Shown: positions 12,261 to 23,438, numbered from the stretch's first letter. The stretch: 64,000 bases of DNA from Clarireedia homoeocarpa (GCA_001465935.1 LNKV01000038.1:840393-904392); one strand, 5' to 3'. Notes: generated from the letters alone by a model not told the origin. Made by a program: numbers and translations.

Positions 12261-12714
12261 TCAAATCCTAACCTTTTCTGTTCTTCAACGCTGCAATTCC
12301 CAACTTTGCTTCACATCCAAGCTCCGGAGATAACAGGATCCTAATCTTGTCGGCAGTGTTACGCTGCCTAGGTCGGTTCGTCAATGCTAAACAGGAAGAT
12401 CTAACGTGGTATCGAATGAGGAGTTCCGTGAATGTTTCAACTCCAAACAAGTCAAGTCAATTCGTTCTATTTACAGCAAGCTGTTCTTTAATACAATATG
12501 CAGTCACCAAGGGCAAGATTTGAAATATAACGGCGATTGAATTCGGCCGCGAAAATTCTGAGGTTGACTGAACCCACACACGTTCAAAGCAGTACATATT
12601 TCGGGGATATATCTATGTTCGGAACAATTTTATCCCAGCAAAACCCACAGGACGAACGGTGAATGCTCCCCAAGTACATGCGGCAGGATTCTTCGGCCTA
12701 CACAATAGTCATCC

Positions 12715-12945
12715 TCACTCCCGATTCTTCGCATACGAGCTGGATACTTTTTCGCCAACTTTTAGCATCAGATCAGTCTCAAAGATTGCGCGTCTGGCAT
12801 CTTCATTCTGCGCGTATGAAGAAGCTGATTTTTCTCCTACTTGGAGCATAGGATCGGTCTCGAAGTCGGCTCGTTCTATTTTGTTGTTTTCGGCGTAAGA
12901 TGACGCTGATTTCTCCCCGACCTGCAGTATGGGATCGGTCTCGAA
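12715..12945 (-). repeat. 81-bp tandem repeat, 2.85 copies
   Basis: Units lie at 12945-12865, 12864-12784 and 12783-12715 (the last shortened by the stop codon). The phase is kept exactly at 27 codons. The first halves of the units are strongly conserved and the last seven codons vary. Confidence 0.85.
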
Positions 12946-13092
12946 ATCTACTGAAATTTTCATTTAGCTTGGACATAGGACGTTAAGTTGAAGAGTCAGT
13001 TACTTACTGACTCGAGTGCGGTGGGTTGAAGCCAACACTACTGCTATAATCGCTGTGAGAACCATAACGTGACTGGTTTTGAGGGAGACCAT
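12715..13092 (-). CDS. Small secreted protein of three 27-residue tandem repeats
   Basis: The exons are complement(12715..12950, 13008..13092) with a 57-bp GT-AG intron (GTAAGT donor, GCTAAAT branch-like site, TTTCAG acceptor). The protein has 106 residues. Residues 1-22 are a clear signal peptide ending in VVLAS. Residues 31-57, 58-84 and 85-106 are imperfect copies of FETDPxLQVGEKSASSYAxN followed by a variable 7-residue linker. Each copy is preceded by an Arg, and before the third copy it is a dibasic RR. Secreted proteins with repeats separated by basic sites are known in fungi as Kex2-processed repeat proteins and as precursors of dikaritin peptides such as ustiloxin. The single Tyr-Ala in each repeat would fit such a core, but no UstYa-type oxidase was recognised nearby. 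A structural repeat protein is the alternative. The frame is intact although both neighbours are broken. Confidence 0.7.
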
Positions 13093-13177
13093 GTTATGAG
13101 TATTACGAGAGTGAGTCTTGATCTTGCTATTTGCAATGAGAGATGTGTTTAGGATTGAGTGATCGGAACGATGCCCC

Positions 13178-13185
13178 TTTTATCA
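13178..13185 (-). promoter_or_regulatory. TATA-like element for the repeat-protein gene
   Basis: GATAAAAG on the minus strand, about 90 bp upstream of the ATG at 13092. The assignment is by position and sequence only. Confidence 0.3.
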
Positions 13186-13548
13186 CTTTTCATCTCCTGC
13201 AGTCTTTAGCTATCCCCAAAGGCTTGTAATGGGCCGAACTAGAACATAAAACCGGCCACTGTGATCTTCATGTGTTGTCAACTGTTGGTTGCAATATCAG
13301 CATTCTCACGCTGATATTTTGGAGAATTCCGCGGCAGGTCAAATAATTCTTCATCATCCTAGCACCTTCGGGCACACCTACATCCCCAAGAAGTTCAGCA
13401 AGTGCTACGCCGCACACTCTACTCAACTGATGCACTTCACCGCTTTTCACAATGTCTGTGGGCATTTCGTGACCATTGCGAGGCACGTATTAATTGGAAT
13501 CTCATTGCAAGGGATCCCCGGCTCTTGATCATCGAATGTGAAATATAG

Positions 13549-14505
13549 GCCGTAACTGTCACTTCTCTAGAAGTGGCGTCACTTTTGGATTCTCACAAGA
13601 CACCGATTTCAGAGACTGATGGGGTAAAAGATGATATTTTTCACGAGGTATACTCCTCCGATCGTATTTCGGTGGTTAACGGAGGCGAACTGCGTGGTGC
13701 TATCAAAAATCACCCGTGCTGGACTACCAAGCCTATGCGTCCACGCGGTGGCCCCCCTACAGCGAATCTTATGTGTAGAAGCTTCTACATCAGCGCCAAG
13801 TCTCTGCAAGACCTCAAGAAGGCTGCATCAATATCTACTGTGTCTGATACCTTGCACCTGTCGACTCATGATTCTATTGCCGCTATTCTCTGGCGTAGTA
13901 TAATTCTGGCACGCCAGCGCGCAGGTATCATTCCTTCCATAGCCACGATACATTTCGCTACAGCGATCGACTGCCGCCGACATCTTGGCCTTCCAAACCC
14001 CTACTTTGGCAACGCCATCTACGGCGTCAAAATCTCCCTTCCAGTTTCCGGTCTCGCTTCACCAAACACCAGACTTCAAACTGCTGCGCGATTAATCCGT
14101 TCTCAGATCAATAATACTACTGAAGAAATCTTTCGCGACTTACTCGCTTTCGTCGAACATACAGTTACACAAGTACTTACTCGCTTAGAAGTACTGGAAG
14201 ATCTAACCGAAAGTACGGTAATGCTAGTTAGCTATTTTGGATTCGAAATGTATAGCTTGGACTTTGGTGAGGCATTTGGCACCAATATGGAGGCAATGAG
14301 GTTGCCCTCGAGGGGGATAGTTCCTGGGATGCCCGTGATACTACTCAAATTGAAAGATGATAGTTGTGAGGTTTTATTGAACGAGAGGGCGGATGTCATG
14401 GAGCTTTTGGAGGAGGATGGATTATTCCATAGGTTTGTAAAAAAAGGTTTACTAAGTATACTACCAAAAATAGAGAACCGCAACAGAAGGAGGTATACTA
14501 TATAA
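13549..14505 (+). pseudogene. BAHD/trichothecene-acetyltransferase-like acyltransferase, N-terminus lost
   Basis: The open frame from after a TAG at 13546 to the stop at 14505 resembles the C-terminal two thirds of the fungal transferase family (PF02458 type). It has THDSIAAILWRSI, an FATAIDCRRHLG stretch, YSLDFGEAFG (the DFGWG-like motif) and the closing EVLLNERADVMELLEED. The N-terminal half with the catalytic HxxxD motif is not found in any frame of 13100-13549, and the first in-frame ATG is at 13735. A short frame at 13289-13528 contains a vaguely similar FHNVCGHF but lacks the Asp and is out of frame. The gene is therefore probably dead. It is divergent from the repeat-protein gene across about 450 bp. 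Confidence 0.65.
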
Positions 14506-14546
14506 CTACTCTGTGTTCTACTACAAAAGTTCTTTGGTGATAGTAT

Positions 14547-16052
14547 TCAAAGTGGTATTGGTATATTTGTTCCTTTTGAACGGCGCCCAATAACACTGAA
14601 GGGTGCTATAACAATAGTTAAAAGAATGGCAAGGCCTAAAGAGGCACTCATTGCGCAAAGTATTAATTGCCAATTGTTCGATCGTATATTGCCGATAGTT
14701 ATAGCATCAAAGTAGAACACGGTGACGCAGATTATAACCAATGCTAATTGGAATAGTAGAACCAACACAGAAAAAAGTTTGCTCGAGAGAAGGATGTCCC
14801 AAAGAAGAGACTGTCTCTGGGGATCACGCAACGTCTGATCAAAATCCTGATCTGTCAGGAATTCCAAAAGAGAGATTCCGTGATTGGAGACCATTTCTTG
14901 ATGTAGATCCGTGTGAGAGATGTGTAAGACACTTTCGGTATAGTTATATGTACTTTGGTCGCTATCGTCCGTAGATTCACTTGCCCAGATATGTTCAAAG
15001 ATTGCTCCCAGAGGCTGTATTAGGAGGATAAGTGGTACTAGCTGGCCGAACCCCCAAGCATTTTCCAGGGATCCTACCATTGGGAGCATCTGTTGTCGAG
15101 GAATGAGTATCTGCATAGTGCCATAGGCAAGGTTGGCTACTGAGAGCCAAATTGATGCTGCAAAGGAAGCGGAGACCTCAAGAATGGTGAGCACAGGGAT
15201 CGTTATTCCGAGGCCTAGGCGGAAGACCAATAACTGGAGTCGTGTCCTTCCATTCTGATCGTATTTGACCGCTAGAGCCCTGAGAGTCGCGAATATGAAC
15301 CGCTCTAAAGGAAGTCGAACATAATTTTGATACGACTGATTCGTGGAATCAAAAATTGCGCCCATTTTCGAGATATAACTCATTACCAAAATGATGAAAC
15401 CCAGGGGCGCATCTGGACTCACGCCATCTCCCCATAATTTTCCCCAAAAACAATGGGCTGGAATAGCCCATCCGGTTCGGCCTTCCAGCATGCTATCCCA
15501 CTTCAATATACCCCAATCATTGCTGATGGTAGGCACGACACCAATGACGAGCATAGCAAACAGCGTCAGCATGCCCCAAAGCCTCCATATCATAATGCCT
15601 TTGCGCTCCCTCAAGTAAGTTGAAAGCAGGGTGATAACGGAAAGATGCACGCTACTTGACATCCAAGCTAGATAAAGCACAATCTGGTAATGGTAGACGG
15701 AAATGCTCTCCTTACGCAGGCCAACAAATCCAGCACCCATGATGGCTATACCTGTGACGATTTGCTGGTCACTCAGCACGACGGCAACGTCACGTATACA
15801 TCTGTGTAGACGTTTCCGTCTTGATCGTGTTCCTCTCGACATTGAGTAGGGGTTAATGTGGTGTACTTGGCGATCTATCCGGCCTAGTAATGACCCGTCT
15901 ACTAGGCCACCGAAGTAAGCCACTATAACAACACTAAGAGTGGCATAGGCGCTGATAAGAAAAGCTAAGTTTACGCCGATGCCAGATATGTCGGTGTCTC
16001 CTTGGGGGACAGCACCATGATGAATGAGATATCCGCAGGACTTGTTCAACAT
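14547..16052 (-). CDS. Fungal multi-pass membrane protein of unknown function
   Basis: A single exon of 501 residues. The sequence has about seven hydrophobic segments, starting with GVNLAFLISAYATLSVVIVA. The motif VVLSDQQIVTGIAIM followed by SISVYHYQIVLYLAWMSSS is typical of a large uncharacterised family of ascomycete integral membrane proteins. The loop between TM1 and TM2 is basic (RGTRSRRKRLHR). An acidic, Ser-rich loop with ESTDDSDQSTYNYTES precedes the last two membrane segments, which are followed by a short tail. No enzymatic motif is visible. The ATG at 16052 is the first in frame and leaves a sensible N-terminus before TM1. The gene converges with the acyltransferase relic. Confidence 0.75.
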   Translation of the reverse strand: MLNKSCGYLIHHGAVPQGDTDISGIGVNLAFLISAYATLSVVIVAYFGGLVDGSLLGRIDRQVHHINPYSMSRGTRSRRKRLHRCIRDVAVVLSDQQIVTGIAIMGAGFVGLRKESISVYHYQIVLYLAWMSSSVHLSVITLLSTYLRERKGIMIWRLWGMLTLFAMLVIGVVPTISNDWGILKWDSMLEGRTGWAIPAHCFWGKLWGDGVSPDAPLGFIILVMSYISKMGAIFDSTNQSYQNYVRLPLERFIFATLRALAVKYDQNGRTRLQLLVFRLGLGITIPVLTILEVSASFAASIWLSVANLAYGTMQILIPRQQMLPMVGSLENAWGFGQLVPLILLIQPLGAIFEHIWASESTDDSDQSTYNYTESVLHISHTDLHQEMVSNHGISLLEFLTDQDFDQTLRDPQRQSLLWDILLSSKLFSVLVLLFQLALVIICVTVFYFDAITIGNIRSNNWQLILCAMSASLGLAILLTIVIAPFSVIGRRSKGTNIPIPL

Positions 16053-16618
16053 GCCGGTTCCGTGCAGTGATTAAGCAACGAGGAACTGGGATTGTGATTA
16101 TGTTCCCAGTAAGTGATTGTTACAAGCAGATTGTAAGGTGAACGTCGATACATATAATCTCCAAAAGCGTATTAGCAAGTGTCTGGATTTGTTCACCCTT
16201 CAACTCACCGCCACTTCAAATAAAATTCAAAATGGCAAGAAGCTTAAAATATGTCTCACTATTTTTTATGTTTCAGAGAATTTTCATTTCTCCTTGTTAT
16301 CAAAATAGTATATTATTCTATTAGAATGCTGTGGCGATGTTCTGCATTAGGAAGAGCTATGCATTCAATGGGCTTGGGAGGAGTCACGTGATCGTATCCT
16401 ATGCATCGACCCCTTACATTCAGAAGCTCTCTTATGTCTTTGGAGGTTGATTTAGAATCTGAACCGACTCATATAATTGATAATTCATCGTATTGACTTG
16501 TAAAATTAAGATTCCATCGTATCGGAAAACATCTAGCCAGACAAAAACTAGGTATACCTCTGGGAGCACTCTTGACCGACCTCTCGCCCAAGAAACTTTC
16601 CACCAAACAAATTCTCCA
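16053..16618. other. Intergenic stretch, no gene seen
   Basis: It lies between the start of the membrane-protein gene and the 3' end of the carboxypeptidase gene. A CACGTG palindrome sits near 16385. Short frames only. Confidence 0.5.
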
Positions 16619-18389
16619 CTAAGTAGAAGAAATCGGCTTTTTACTCATGGTCTGCTTGAAGGCTTGCAAAGCCAATGCAGGTTCTAATCAGTTAGTAGGC
16701 ATAATAACAAGAACAGCAATGAGCTAACTCACGATAGTATGGAACCTCATGCCCTGCTCCGAACACTCTCAACCAGCTCAGATTACCAGCCGTCTTGTAC
16801 GTTCCCCCAGCCACACCATTCACAGTGTAACTCTTAACTGCAGCAGCGTTAAATGCGGCTGAGCTTGAATAAGTAATTGCATTCGCTGCAGCCAAGTTTC
16901 CGAACCAATTACAAATCCAGTCGGCATCACCTAAAAATATCTTAGTACACACCTTCCAGACGTGACATTTAACTGACCAGCCCAGATAAGAACTTGAATT
17001 CCAGATTGAACAACCGACGACAATGTAGAAAGGAAGGATCGGGAGTCTATCATCATCAGCACATGCCAGAAATTTCGAGAATCATACATACCATCACCAG
17101 TCGCAGAAAACTTCTGGCCTGGTGCATTAGCACATTCCTGGTATGTACTCGCGGCACCAATCTTCGTTCTCACACTCGAACTCTGAAGGTATGTAACATA
17201 AGTCTCTGGGGGATATGGGTCGTTTGAAGGCTCCCTGATATCGTAAACATCAAAGTTTCCATTGGATAAAGGCCCTTCGATATCATCGTAGCAGACATCA
17301 TCCGCACTAACACATGCCGAGTTAGATCCAGTTGTGGATGTACACTTCTGAAGAGCTGGAAGACATTGCGAGTTGTAAGTGTTCAAATAGCTGGTGTGTT
17401 GAGATGCGCTGATGAGTGACTTATAGGTATTGTTGTAGGAGTAGTCAATATATGCCTTGTAGGAGATAGCAGGGTCAATCCACCCATTGTTGATTCCTAG
17501 AGCAATCAGATCGATTTTATCTCCTTTGAGAGTACCGGCATCGATAGCGGCATTCTGCTGTTCAAAGTAATATGCGAATTCCGGCCCGTAGTGACCTCCG
17601 TATGATTCGGTGAAGATACCAAAGTCTCGTGATTCATACGCAGGGAACGAAGCATAGAAAGCTTGAATGAGGTTCCATACGTAGGGAGCGGCCGTAACCG
17701 TGGAAGAAACAGAATCTGTGCCGTAAGAGAACCCAACTCCAATAGGCTGATCGACGTAAAGCATGTTGGCGTACTCGTTGAAACTGTACGGATTCAAAGA
17801 AGGTGTGGAAGCTCCGTTGTAGAATTGGCAAGGGCCATTTTCCTGATTTGTTAGCAGCAACACAACATGGAATGGAGGATCCTACCTGGAACAATCCAAT
17901 CATAGATGAACATCCAGGTCCTGCAGGGCATTAGTCACCACATATTGCAGTCGAGACCATATCTCACCTCCATTGAACCATGTCGCGAGTGGTGCAGTTG
18001 TAGGATTATCACGACTTTCAAAGAACCAAAACCACTAGATCATATGAGCGACGGAAAGACCATTTCTACGGCTGCCTTACCATGTTCATGTTCTATATCA
18101 AGTTAGAAAATCACTCGGAATCATCACGAGCTGAACTTACTGTTCCCACGGATAAGTATCCCGAATATTGATTCACACCTGGCGTTGTTTCACAGATGCC
18201 CGAATTGGTAACAAATGACAGCGTAGAATCAGTCGCCGCATGGTAGAAGACGGTATGATTCACACCATTGCGAATTTCGAAGGTTCGTTTGTCTTTTCGT
18301 GCGGATTGGCCTTCCGAATTTGCTGTAGGCAAGGCTAGGCAAATAACTGGAAGAAGTCCAACGAACACCGAAACTGAGGGAAGACGCAT
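16619..18389 (-). CDS. Secreted serine carboxypeptidase (peptidase family S10)
   Basis: The seven exons are complement(16619..16683, 16733..16930, 16978..17842, 17887..17921, 17968..18034, 18081..18092, 18141..18389). They sum to 1491 nt and give 496 residues. The start at 18389 gives MRLPSVSVFVGLLPVICLALP, a clean signal peptide. An upstream in-frame ATG at 18413 would place charged residues before it. Family marks are WFNGGPGCSS (oxyanion region), FTESYGGHYGPEF with the nucleophilic Ser, WAGDADWICNW with the catalytic Asp, and GAGHEVPYY with the catalytic His. Ser-Asp-His are all present, so the enzyme should remove C-terminal residues from peptides outside the cell or in the vacuole. Exon 2 is only 12 nt (Asn-Met-Asn-Met) yet is needed to hold the frame. 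Introns are 44-76 bp. Confidence 0.9.
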
Positions 18390-19452
18390 TCTGAAAGTGA
18401 TTGATGTGTCCAAAAATATGGTGTGAAGATTTCATTTTTCACGGTATAAACCCACCATTTTATATTTCTTCTCATCCATTCACGCATGCCGACCGCGACG
18501 AGCTCGTGATGGCGACATAATGCGAATCTGCCCAATGCCTTTCCATATTGAGTAGGTAAGAATAAAATTAACCTTAACTACCCCCCCGCTAAATGAATCC
18601 ATAGAACTATCAGGGAAGGTAATTTTGTGTTTTTAAAGCGCAATGATAAGCAGCAACATAAACCCCACGCACAAGAGCTAACATCGCAGAAGTCCCGAAG
18701 CTAGTAGAAGATCCTAACGGATATATGCAGAACATGCAAGCTTAATACGACGGTTTCGGCATCTATTGAGAGAATGAGGCAAGTGATAAAGAAAAATCGC
18801 AAATGATAATCTTTCGTGGCTAAATGAAAGAGGGGTTCAGGGGAATAATGACATGCCTAATCGGGGGTTAGGGGCGATGAATGTGAACCTATGAAAAGCT
18901 TATCCATAAACAAGAGATGAAAACGCGACGGGAAGTTCAGATACTTCGTCCTCCGATGCATATCGATCTCCAGCCAAATGCAGGTATGATTTGCCCCGGC
19001 CGTAATGCCACTAAGGTACATGGCGAGGTCATTGGTCAGCATGCTTCCGTGCTGAGTGGCATTTATTGTACAACGACAGAAATCGAAATTTATAACCGCC
19101 CACTTGGGTTCCCTATCACAAAAACCCCTAGCCAGCCTGCGACCGGCGAAGCAAATGAATTTTTCATTACTGTATGGAAATCGCAATCATACATCTTCAT
19201 TCTTCATTACAATGGCAGAGCTTAAGATTGATGCACTTCCGGTTTTGAGCGTGGGAAGTTCATTACGATTGGATGTGATTTGTTCAATCCATCTTGAAAA
19301 GGTTCGTAACAGCCAAAGAAAATGCGGAAAGACATCAGCAATAACAGAAGCCAATTCAAACATATGTGAGAGTGTAAAAAAGGCCAAATCCAACCGTGAA
19401 ATCGAAAGAAATGAAAGAAATATCAAGACCACCAATTCAGAGCATTTCTTCG
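18390..19452. other. Intergenic stretch, no gene seen
   Basis: It holds the promoter of the carboxypeptidase and the 3' flank of the PI-PLC-like gene. Several short frames exist on both strands (for example 19056-19613 on plus), but they overlap the PI-PLC coding end or lack any domain. Confidence 0.5.
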
Positions 19453-20661
19453 TCAAAGGTCCAACAGTGTCTGCACCAATTGTCCTGGTGTCTCGAAAAA
19501 GTCAAACATCACAATCCCTACGCGTTTCCCCTTCAGTCTTTGTAGAAAAGGCACAAGTCTTTGATTCACCCCGCCAGATGGAGTGTATTCAGTCCCATTT
19601 CCAGTGGCCATGATTCTTGGGGTAACTGCTGGCAGGTTCAGGTTATGCTCACTGGACGCAAATGTCCAAAACAAACTATCCGGATACTGAGTTGTCGCTT
19701 TGAGAAGATGGGCAGTCGTCGCGTTGTATTTCCATTCAATATTGAGAGTCGCATTTGAGCCTACCGGTGTTTGAGGCTCGTAGTAATCTTCAATATATGC
19801 GGTGGAGTTTTGTTCCACATTGTAGAGAATGCTAATGTCGGGAGAGTTGTCCGTCCAAAGTGAGGGAGAGAAATGAAGACCAGGAAGTGTGCTCGAGTAA
19901 GATTCTGGTAATCGATCCAGATCAAATCGTCGGAGAAGAATGATTTTACCACGAGCATCTCCTAGGCTACCCAGTTCATTCTGACCCTGAAAAAAGTACT
20001 GCTTCGCGGGGACAGAGGTGAGTGCATTGAATACCTTCAGCTGTGCTTCTGCATCATTTGAACCGTGTGCAGTCGTAGATCCTTCATATTGAAAAGACAG
20101 GAATATCACTTCAGAAGGATTCTCATCTAGCCATTGATAGTACCCAAACAAGACGTCTTCCATAGCAGCTATCTGAGATTGAAGGGCTTGACTATGCCAG
20201 AACACCAACGATGTATTTGTTACATCCAACGCAAAGCGAAGATCGAACGCTCGGATACCAGCATTCAGCATGTCAACTATGGAGCGGCTTTGACAACGGT
20301 AGTACTCAGCAGGTGCTGGAGTTTGCCCGCCAAGGTTTGTAATTCCCATGAGAGCATTCTGCGTCGCGGTTGAATAGTTCCATGTCGCTGTATCGTGGGT
20401 GCCGGGAATATTCATGTGAACTAGCTTTGTCGCGTCCGGGTAACTTTTCATCCAGTTTGATGTGTTCGTTTGAATTGTTTTATAATCCCCAAATATTGGG
20501 GCGGCATCTTTTAGGACTTTTTGTAAAGCGAAGCTCCCGAGTGAGATGTCCTGTGGTGAGCCTTGACGAGTGGTAAGGATTGGGGAACCATCAGCAGAGG
20601 CGAAAAGGCTGACAACGCAAACAATGATCCTGCAAACAGCATAGGAAAGCATACTGACCAT
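19453..20661 (-). CDS. Secreted PI-PLC X-domain phosphodiesterase-like protein
   Basis: A single exon of 402 residues starting at the first in-frame ATG (20661). A signal peptide (YAVCRIIVCVVSLFASADG) is followed by a TIM-barrel phosphodiesterase of the bacterial-type phosphatidylinositol phospholipase C fold. NIPGTHDTATW carries the first catalytic His, FDLRFAL the acidic active-site strand, and FWHSQAL the second His. EVIFLSFQYEG and GKIILLRRFD are later barrel strands, and RVGIVMFDFFETPG closes the domain. Many N-glycosylation sequons (NTS, NYS, NST, NAT, NGT) fit export. The likely reaction is cleavage of glycerophosphoinositol or GPI-type lipids. The real substrate is not shown by the sequence. 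Confidence 0.85.
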   Translation of the reverse strand: MVSMLSYAVCRIIVCVVSLFASADGSPILTTRQGSPQDISLGSFALQKVLKDAAPIFGDYKTIQTNTSNWMKSYPDATKLVHMNIPGTHDTATWNYSTATQNALMGITNLGGQTPAPAEYYRCQSRSIVDMLNAGIRAFDLRFALDVTNTSLVFWHSQALQSQIAAMEDVLFGYYQWLDENPSEVIFLSFQYEGSTTAHGSNDAEAQLKVFNALTSVPAKQYFFQGQNELGSLGDARGKIILLRRFDLDRLPESYSSTLPGLHFSPSLWTDNSPDISILYNVEQNSTAYIEDYYEPQTPVGSNATLNIEWKYNATTAHLLKATTQYPDSLFWTFASSEHNLNLPAVTPRIMATGNGTEYTPSGGVNQRLVPFLQRLKGKRVGIVMFDFFETPGQLVQTLLDL

Positions 20662-21283
20662 CTCGTACGCCGGAGTCAAATGCTGGAAGCTCTAGGAAGA
20701 ATTCAAAGTAAATAATTTGGTGTAAGGTCGGAATTGACTGTCATGATGCGAATTGTAGAGCGCTTCTTATGGGGACGATGATCGCATGTATCTGCGGGGC
20801 ATCTCACAGCGCTAGGCGGCCCACTGGCGCCCTGTGAGTGTACCAATTACGTACGTGGACCCCTGAATTATGTATCTTACACTTCGCGCTATTAATGTCT
20901 TGGTGGTAGTGTGACGGTAGTGGTACTAGAATAAAAGCAAAATTGCTGCTAATCCACGTGTAGGAGTTGCACATTTCATTGTGAAAACCCTTTAGTTCTA
21001 TAGGCCGGTCGACAGCCTCATGCCATCGAAAAAGTCGAGTATGTGAAATGTGAGCGCTGTAGAATTTCGTATCGTCAATCATTTAAAGTAGATACTGATT
21101 AAAACTCAGCATCACTCCATTGAGAGAAGTTCTGGGAGCTCCCAAAAAGAGCCCCGGTTTCCCCATCATGGTGAAAATCGTGTCAATACAGAGGGAGGGT
21201 GTTTGCGGATGAGGATTGGGGGAGATCTTCCTCTTACAGAAGACTTTGATTCACTGCCATTCAGAAATCACCCAAACTGTGTA
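20662..21283. other. Intergenic stretch, no gene seen
   Basis: It lies between the start of the PI-PLC-like gene and the 3' end of the Zn2Cys6 gene. No domain-bearing frame was found. Confidence 0.5.
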
Positions 21284-22854
21284 TTATCGCACATGAACAA
21301 GGAATAATGCCCCTAATGAATCAACGTTGGAACTCCAGCTGATAAGATCCTCCTTCACGGCCTCTTTGATAGGTGCATCACGCGCTCGTTGTGTTGATCT
21401 CAAATCACCAGTTTTAATCGTACCGTGACTCCTACGAGAGGTAAGATATGATTGATAATGTTGCTCCCATTCCCGTTTTGAAGTCACCTCCCATAACTGT
21501 TTAGGACATGGCAAAGGTGTATCATCCATATGGTAATGCGCACAACGAGATTTGATGGTGACTCCAAGATCTGTGTCGATGACATTCTGCAGAAGCCATA
21601 ATACTGTCCACGTCCTTTGAAACATTACAGTAAGCAGGGTTCCAAAGAATACAGGCCAGTGATTGCATTACCTAACTTTGCTTTCATAAAATATCCATTC
21701 TTCCCAATCGTAATAGATCCCATCATGTTCAGCCTCCCAGGATGAAAGGCTTTCCTGCATGTCCGCCACAAGCCCCTTCAACCATTAAGCAAGTGTGATA
21801 TTTCTCAAGAGCAACAAGCATCTACTCACCCCCATGGAGACCAAAAGACCTAAAGACAGAGCAAGAGATCGTTGCTGTTCGGAGGAAACAAGAATGGTGT
21901 ATATTGCCAACGCTTGAATAGCTGCCAACTTACCCCTACGGTCAATTTGACGATACTGAAGGTAAATATTAGTCGACCATAACATAATCGCCGCCAAGCT
22001 CCACGACTCACTTCATTCCGCAATCTTTCTATCTCATTCTGTAACGTACGAAGAACAAACGGCGTGCTAGTGGGGGTCTTGCTCAGAAACATAGCTACAA
22101 AACTCGAACAATTCGCTAGCGGTTCAGGAAGTAAAGTATGGATAGACGAGTAGCCCTCAATACTCTGGACTGTCGGATGTATGAAAGGTGGAAGGCTTCC
22201 GGTATTCAATAGTGCAGGATACGTCACCAATGTCGAGTAAACATGATTTGCAGAGAGCGTTTCGGGCAGTGTTTTCATGGTTCTCTTTGACAACAATTGT
22301 TGGAATCTTTTCGGGACCTTCGAAGGATCCGGCCATGGGCATGTGACTTTCCAGCTGATAAACAAATCCTCAAAAATTGCGTGAGATTCCTCTAGATCCT
22401 CGATGTCAATTTCCGAGTTGGAAGATCGCGGCAACAAGAGAGTGCTGGATGCAGTAGATGAGGACGTGAGGTCCCCTTCAGTATGAAAGTTCATTCCAAG
22501 ATCCTGGTTACCGAAGATGCCAGGTGATTGGGAGTTCCAATCAAATTCCGGGAACAGCTCCACGTCACCGCCCAGCCCTGGCATATTAAATTCGAACACA
22601 TTTGAGACTGTAGCGCGCTCTCCCACCAGGTCTCCCACCGGTGTGCTTCCGCGCAAAGGAGAAAGTGCTGCGGTCACACTTCTATTTTGCCATAGAGCAT
22701 TCCGTCCATCCAAATTGCTTGCTGATTCCAAAGCCTCACTATAATCACACTTCAACCTCTTGGAGGTGCACCTGGAGCAGATAGGGCTGGTAAGACTACA
22801 ACGGGATTTCGCACGGCGGCATTGGGCACAAGACTTCTTGCGGGGTACAGGCAT
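21284..22854 (-). CDS. Zn2Cys6 transcription factor
   Basis: The four exons are complement(21284..21614, 21672..21775, 21830..21955, 22012..22854). They give 1404 nt and 467 residues. The start at 22854 places MPVPRKKSCAQCRRAKSRC at the very N-terminus, the usual position of the Zn2Cys6 cluster (CAQCRRAKSRC, then CSRCTSKRLKCDY). Longer in-frame readings add a Cys-rich leader unlike the family. The middle has LEESHAIFEDLFISWKVTCPWP. The C-terminal helical region has SSWEAEHDGIYYDWEEWIFYESKVRTW followed by LPCPKQLWE, typical of a fungal-specific group of small Zn2Cys6 regulators. It is divergent from the Gal80-like oxidoreductase gene across 584 bp and may regulate it. Confidence 0.88.
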
Positions 22855-23438
22855 ATTCCATGATAGTCGGGGAACAACGCTGAACTGAGAGAAAACTGGA
22901 CTGGTGTTATTGCAGCAACCGCTTGAACATCCACTGATGCAAAATACCAATGAGGGATGATTTCACACTACAGAAGGTAAAAGGTAATGTTTCCGCTTTC
23001 GCTTCCGCTTCCGCTTCCTCTCCCGTCGCCGGAAAATCAGGACAGGGTTCTTTAGCGCCGGAAGCTAAGCCTTAATATGCATAGAACCCCCCCAGCTTCC
23101 GTCTAGCTACTTCCGAGCGCAAAGAAATGGAATTTTATCATTGCGACCAAGTCTTTACACCTACATCTACATCTACATGTACCCCTCCCATCAAGATTCG
23201 GTATGGAGTTAGCAAGTCGAAAGCCGTCGGAAGTTCTTCAATTGCGTTATGGCGAAGAGTCTTCTCCCGCCCGACTTCCGCGACGGTTAGGTAGGTGGAC
23301 TTGAAGTTTCGTTCAATCCATGTCCCTCGACGACGAGTATATATTGACTTCCAGTCTCGCCCATAATCCTATGCATAAAGCAGTCCAAACTTCTATTCTA
23401 TACTCAAATTAAGCATTCATCGAATCCACTCCACAGAC
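22855..23438. promoter_or_regulatory. Shared divergent promoter region
   Basis: This 584-bp region separates the Zn2Cys6 gene (minus) from the oxidoreductase gene (plus). It has a short CGCTTC repeat tract (about 22993-23027), a small ACATCT repeat (about 23161-23177) and several TTCCG copies on one strand or the other. No particular binding site can be assigned from the sequence. Confidence 0.4.

Noticed and set aside
13289..13528. Frame with FHNVCGHF as the missing acyltransferase N-terminus
   Set aside because: It lacks the catalytic Asp of HxxxD, is in another phase, and no splice pair joins it convincingly to 13549.
14741..14974. 77-residue plus-strand frame
   Set aside because: Antisense shadow of the membrane-protein gene.
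19056..19613. 185-residue plus-strand frame
   Set aside because: Its end overlaps the PI-PLC-like coding region on the other strand, and the rest has no recognisable feature.
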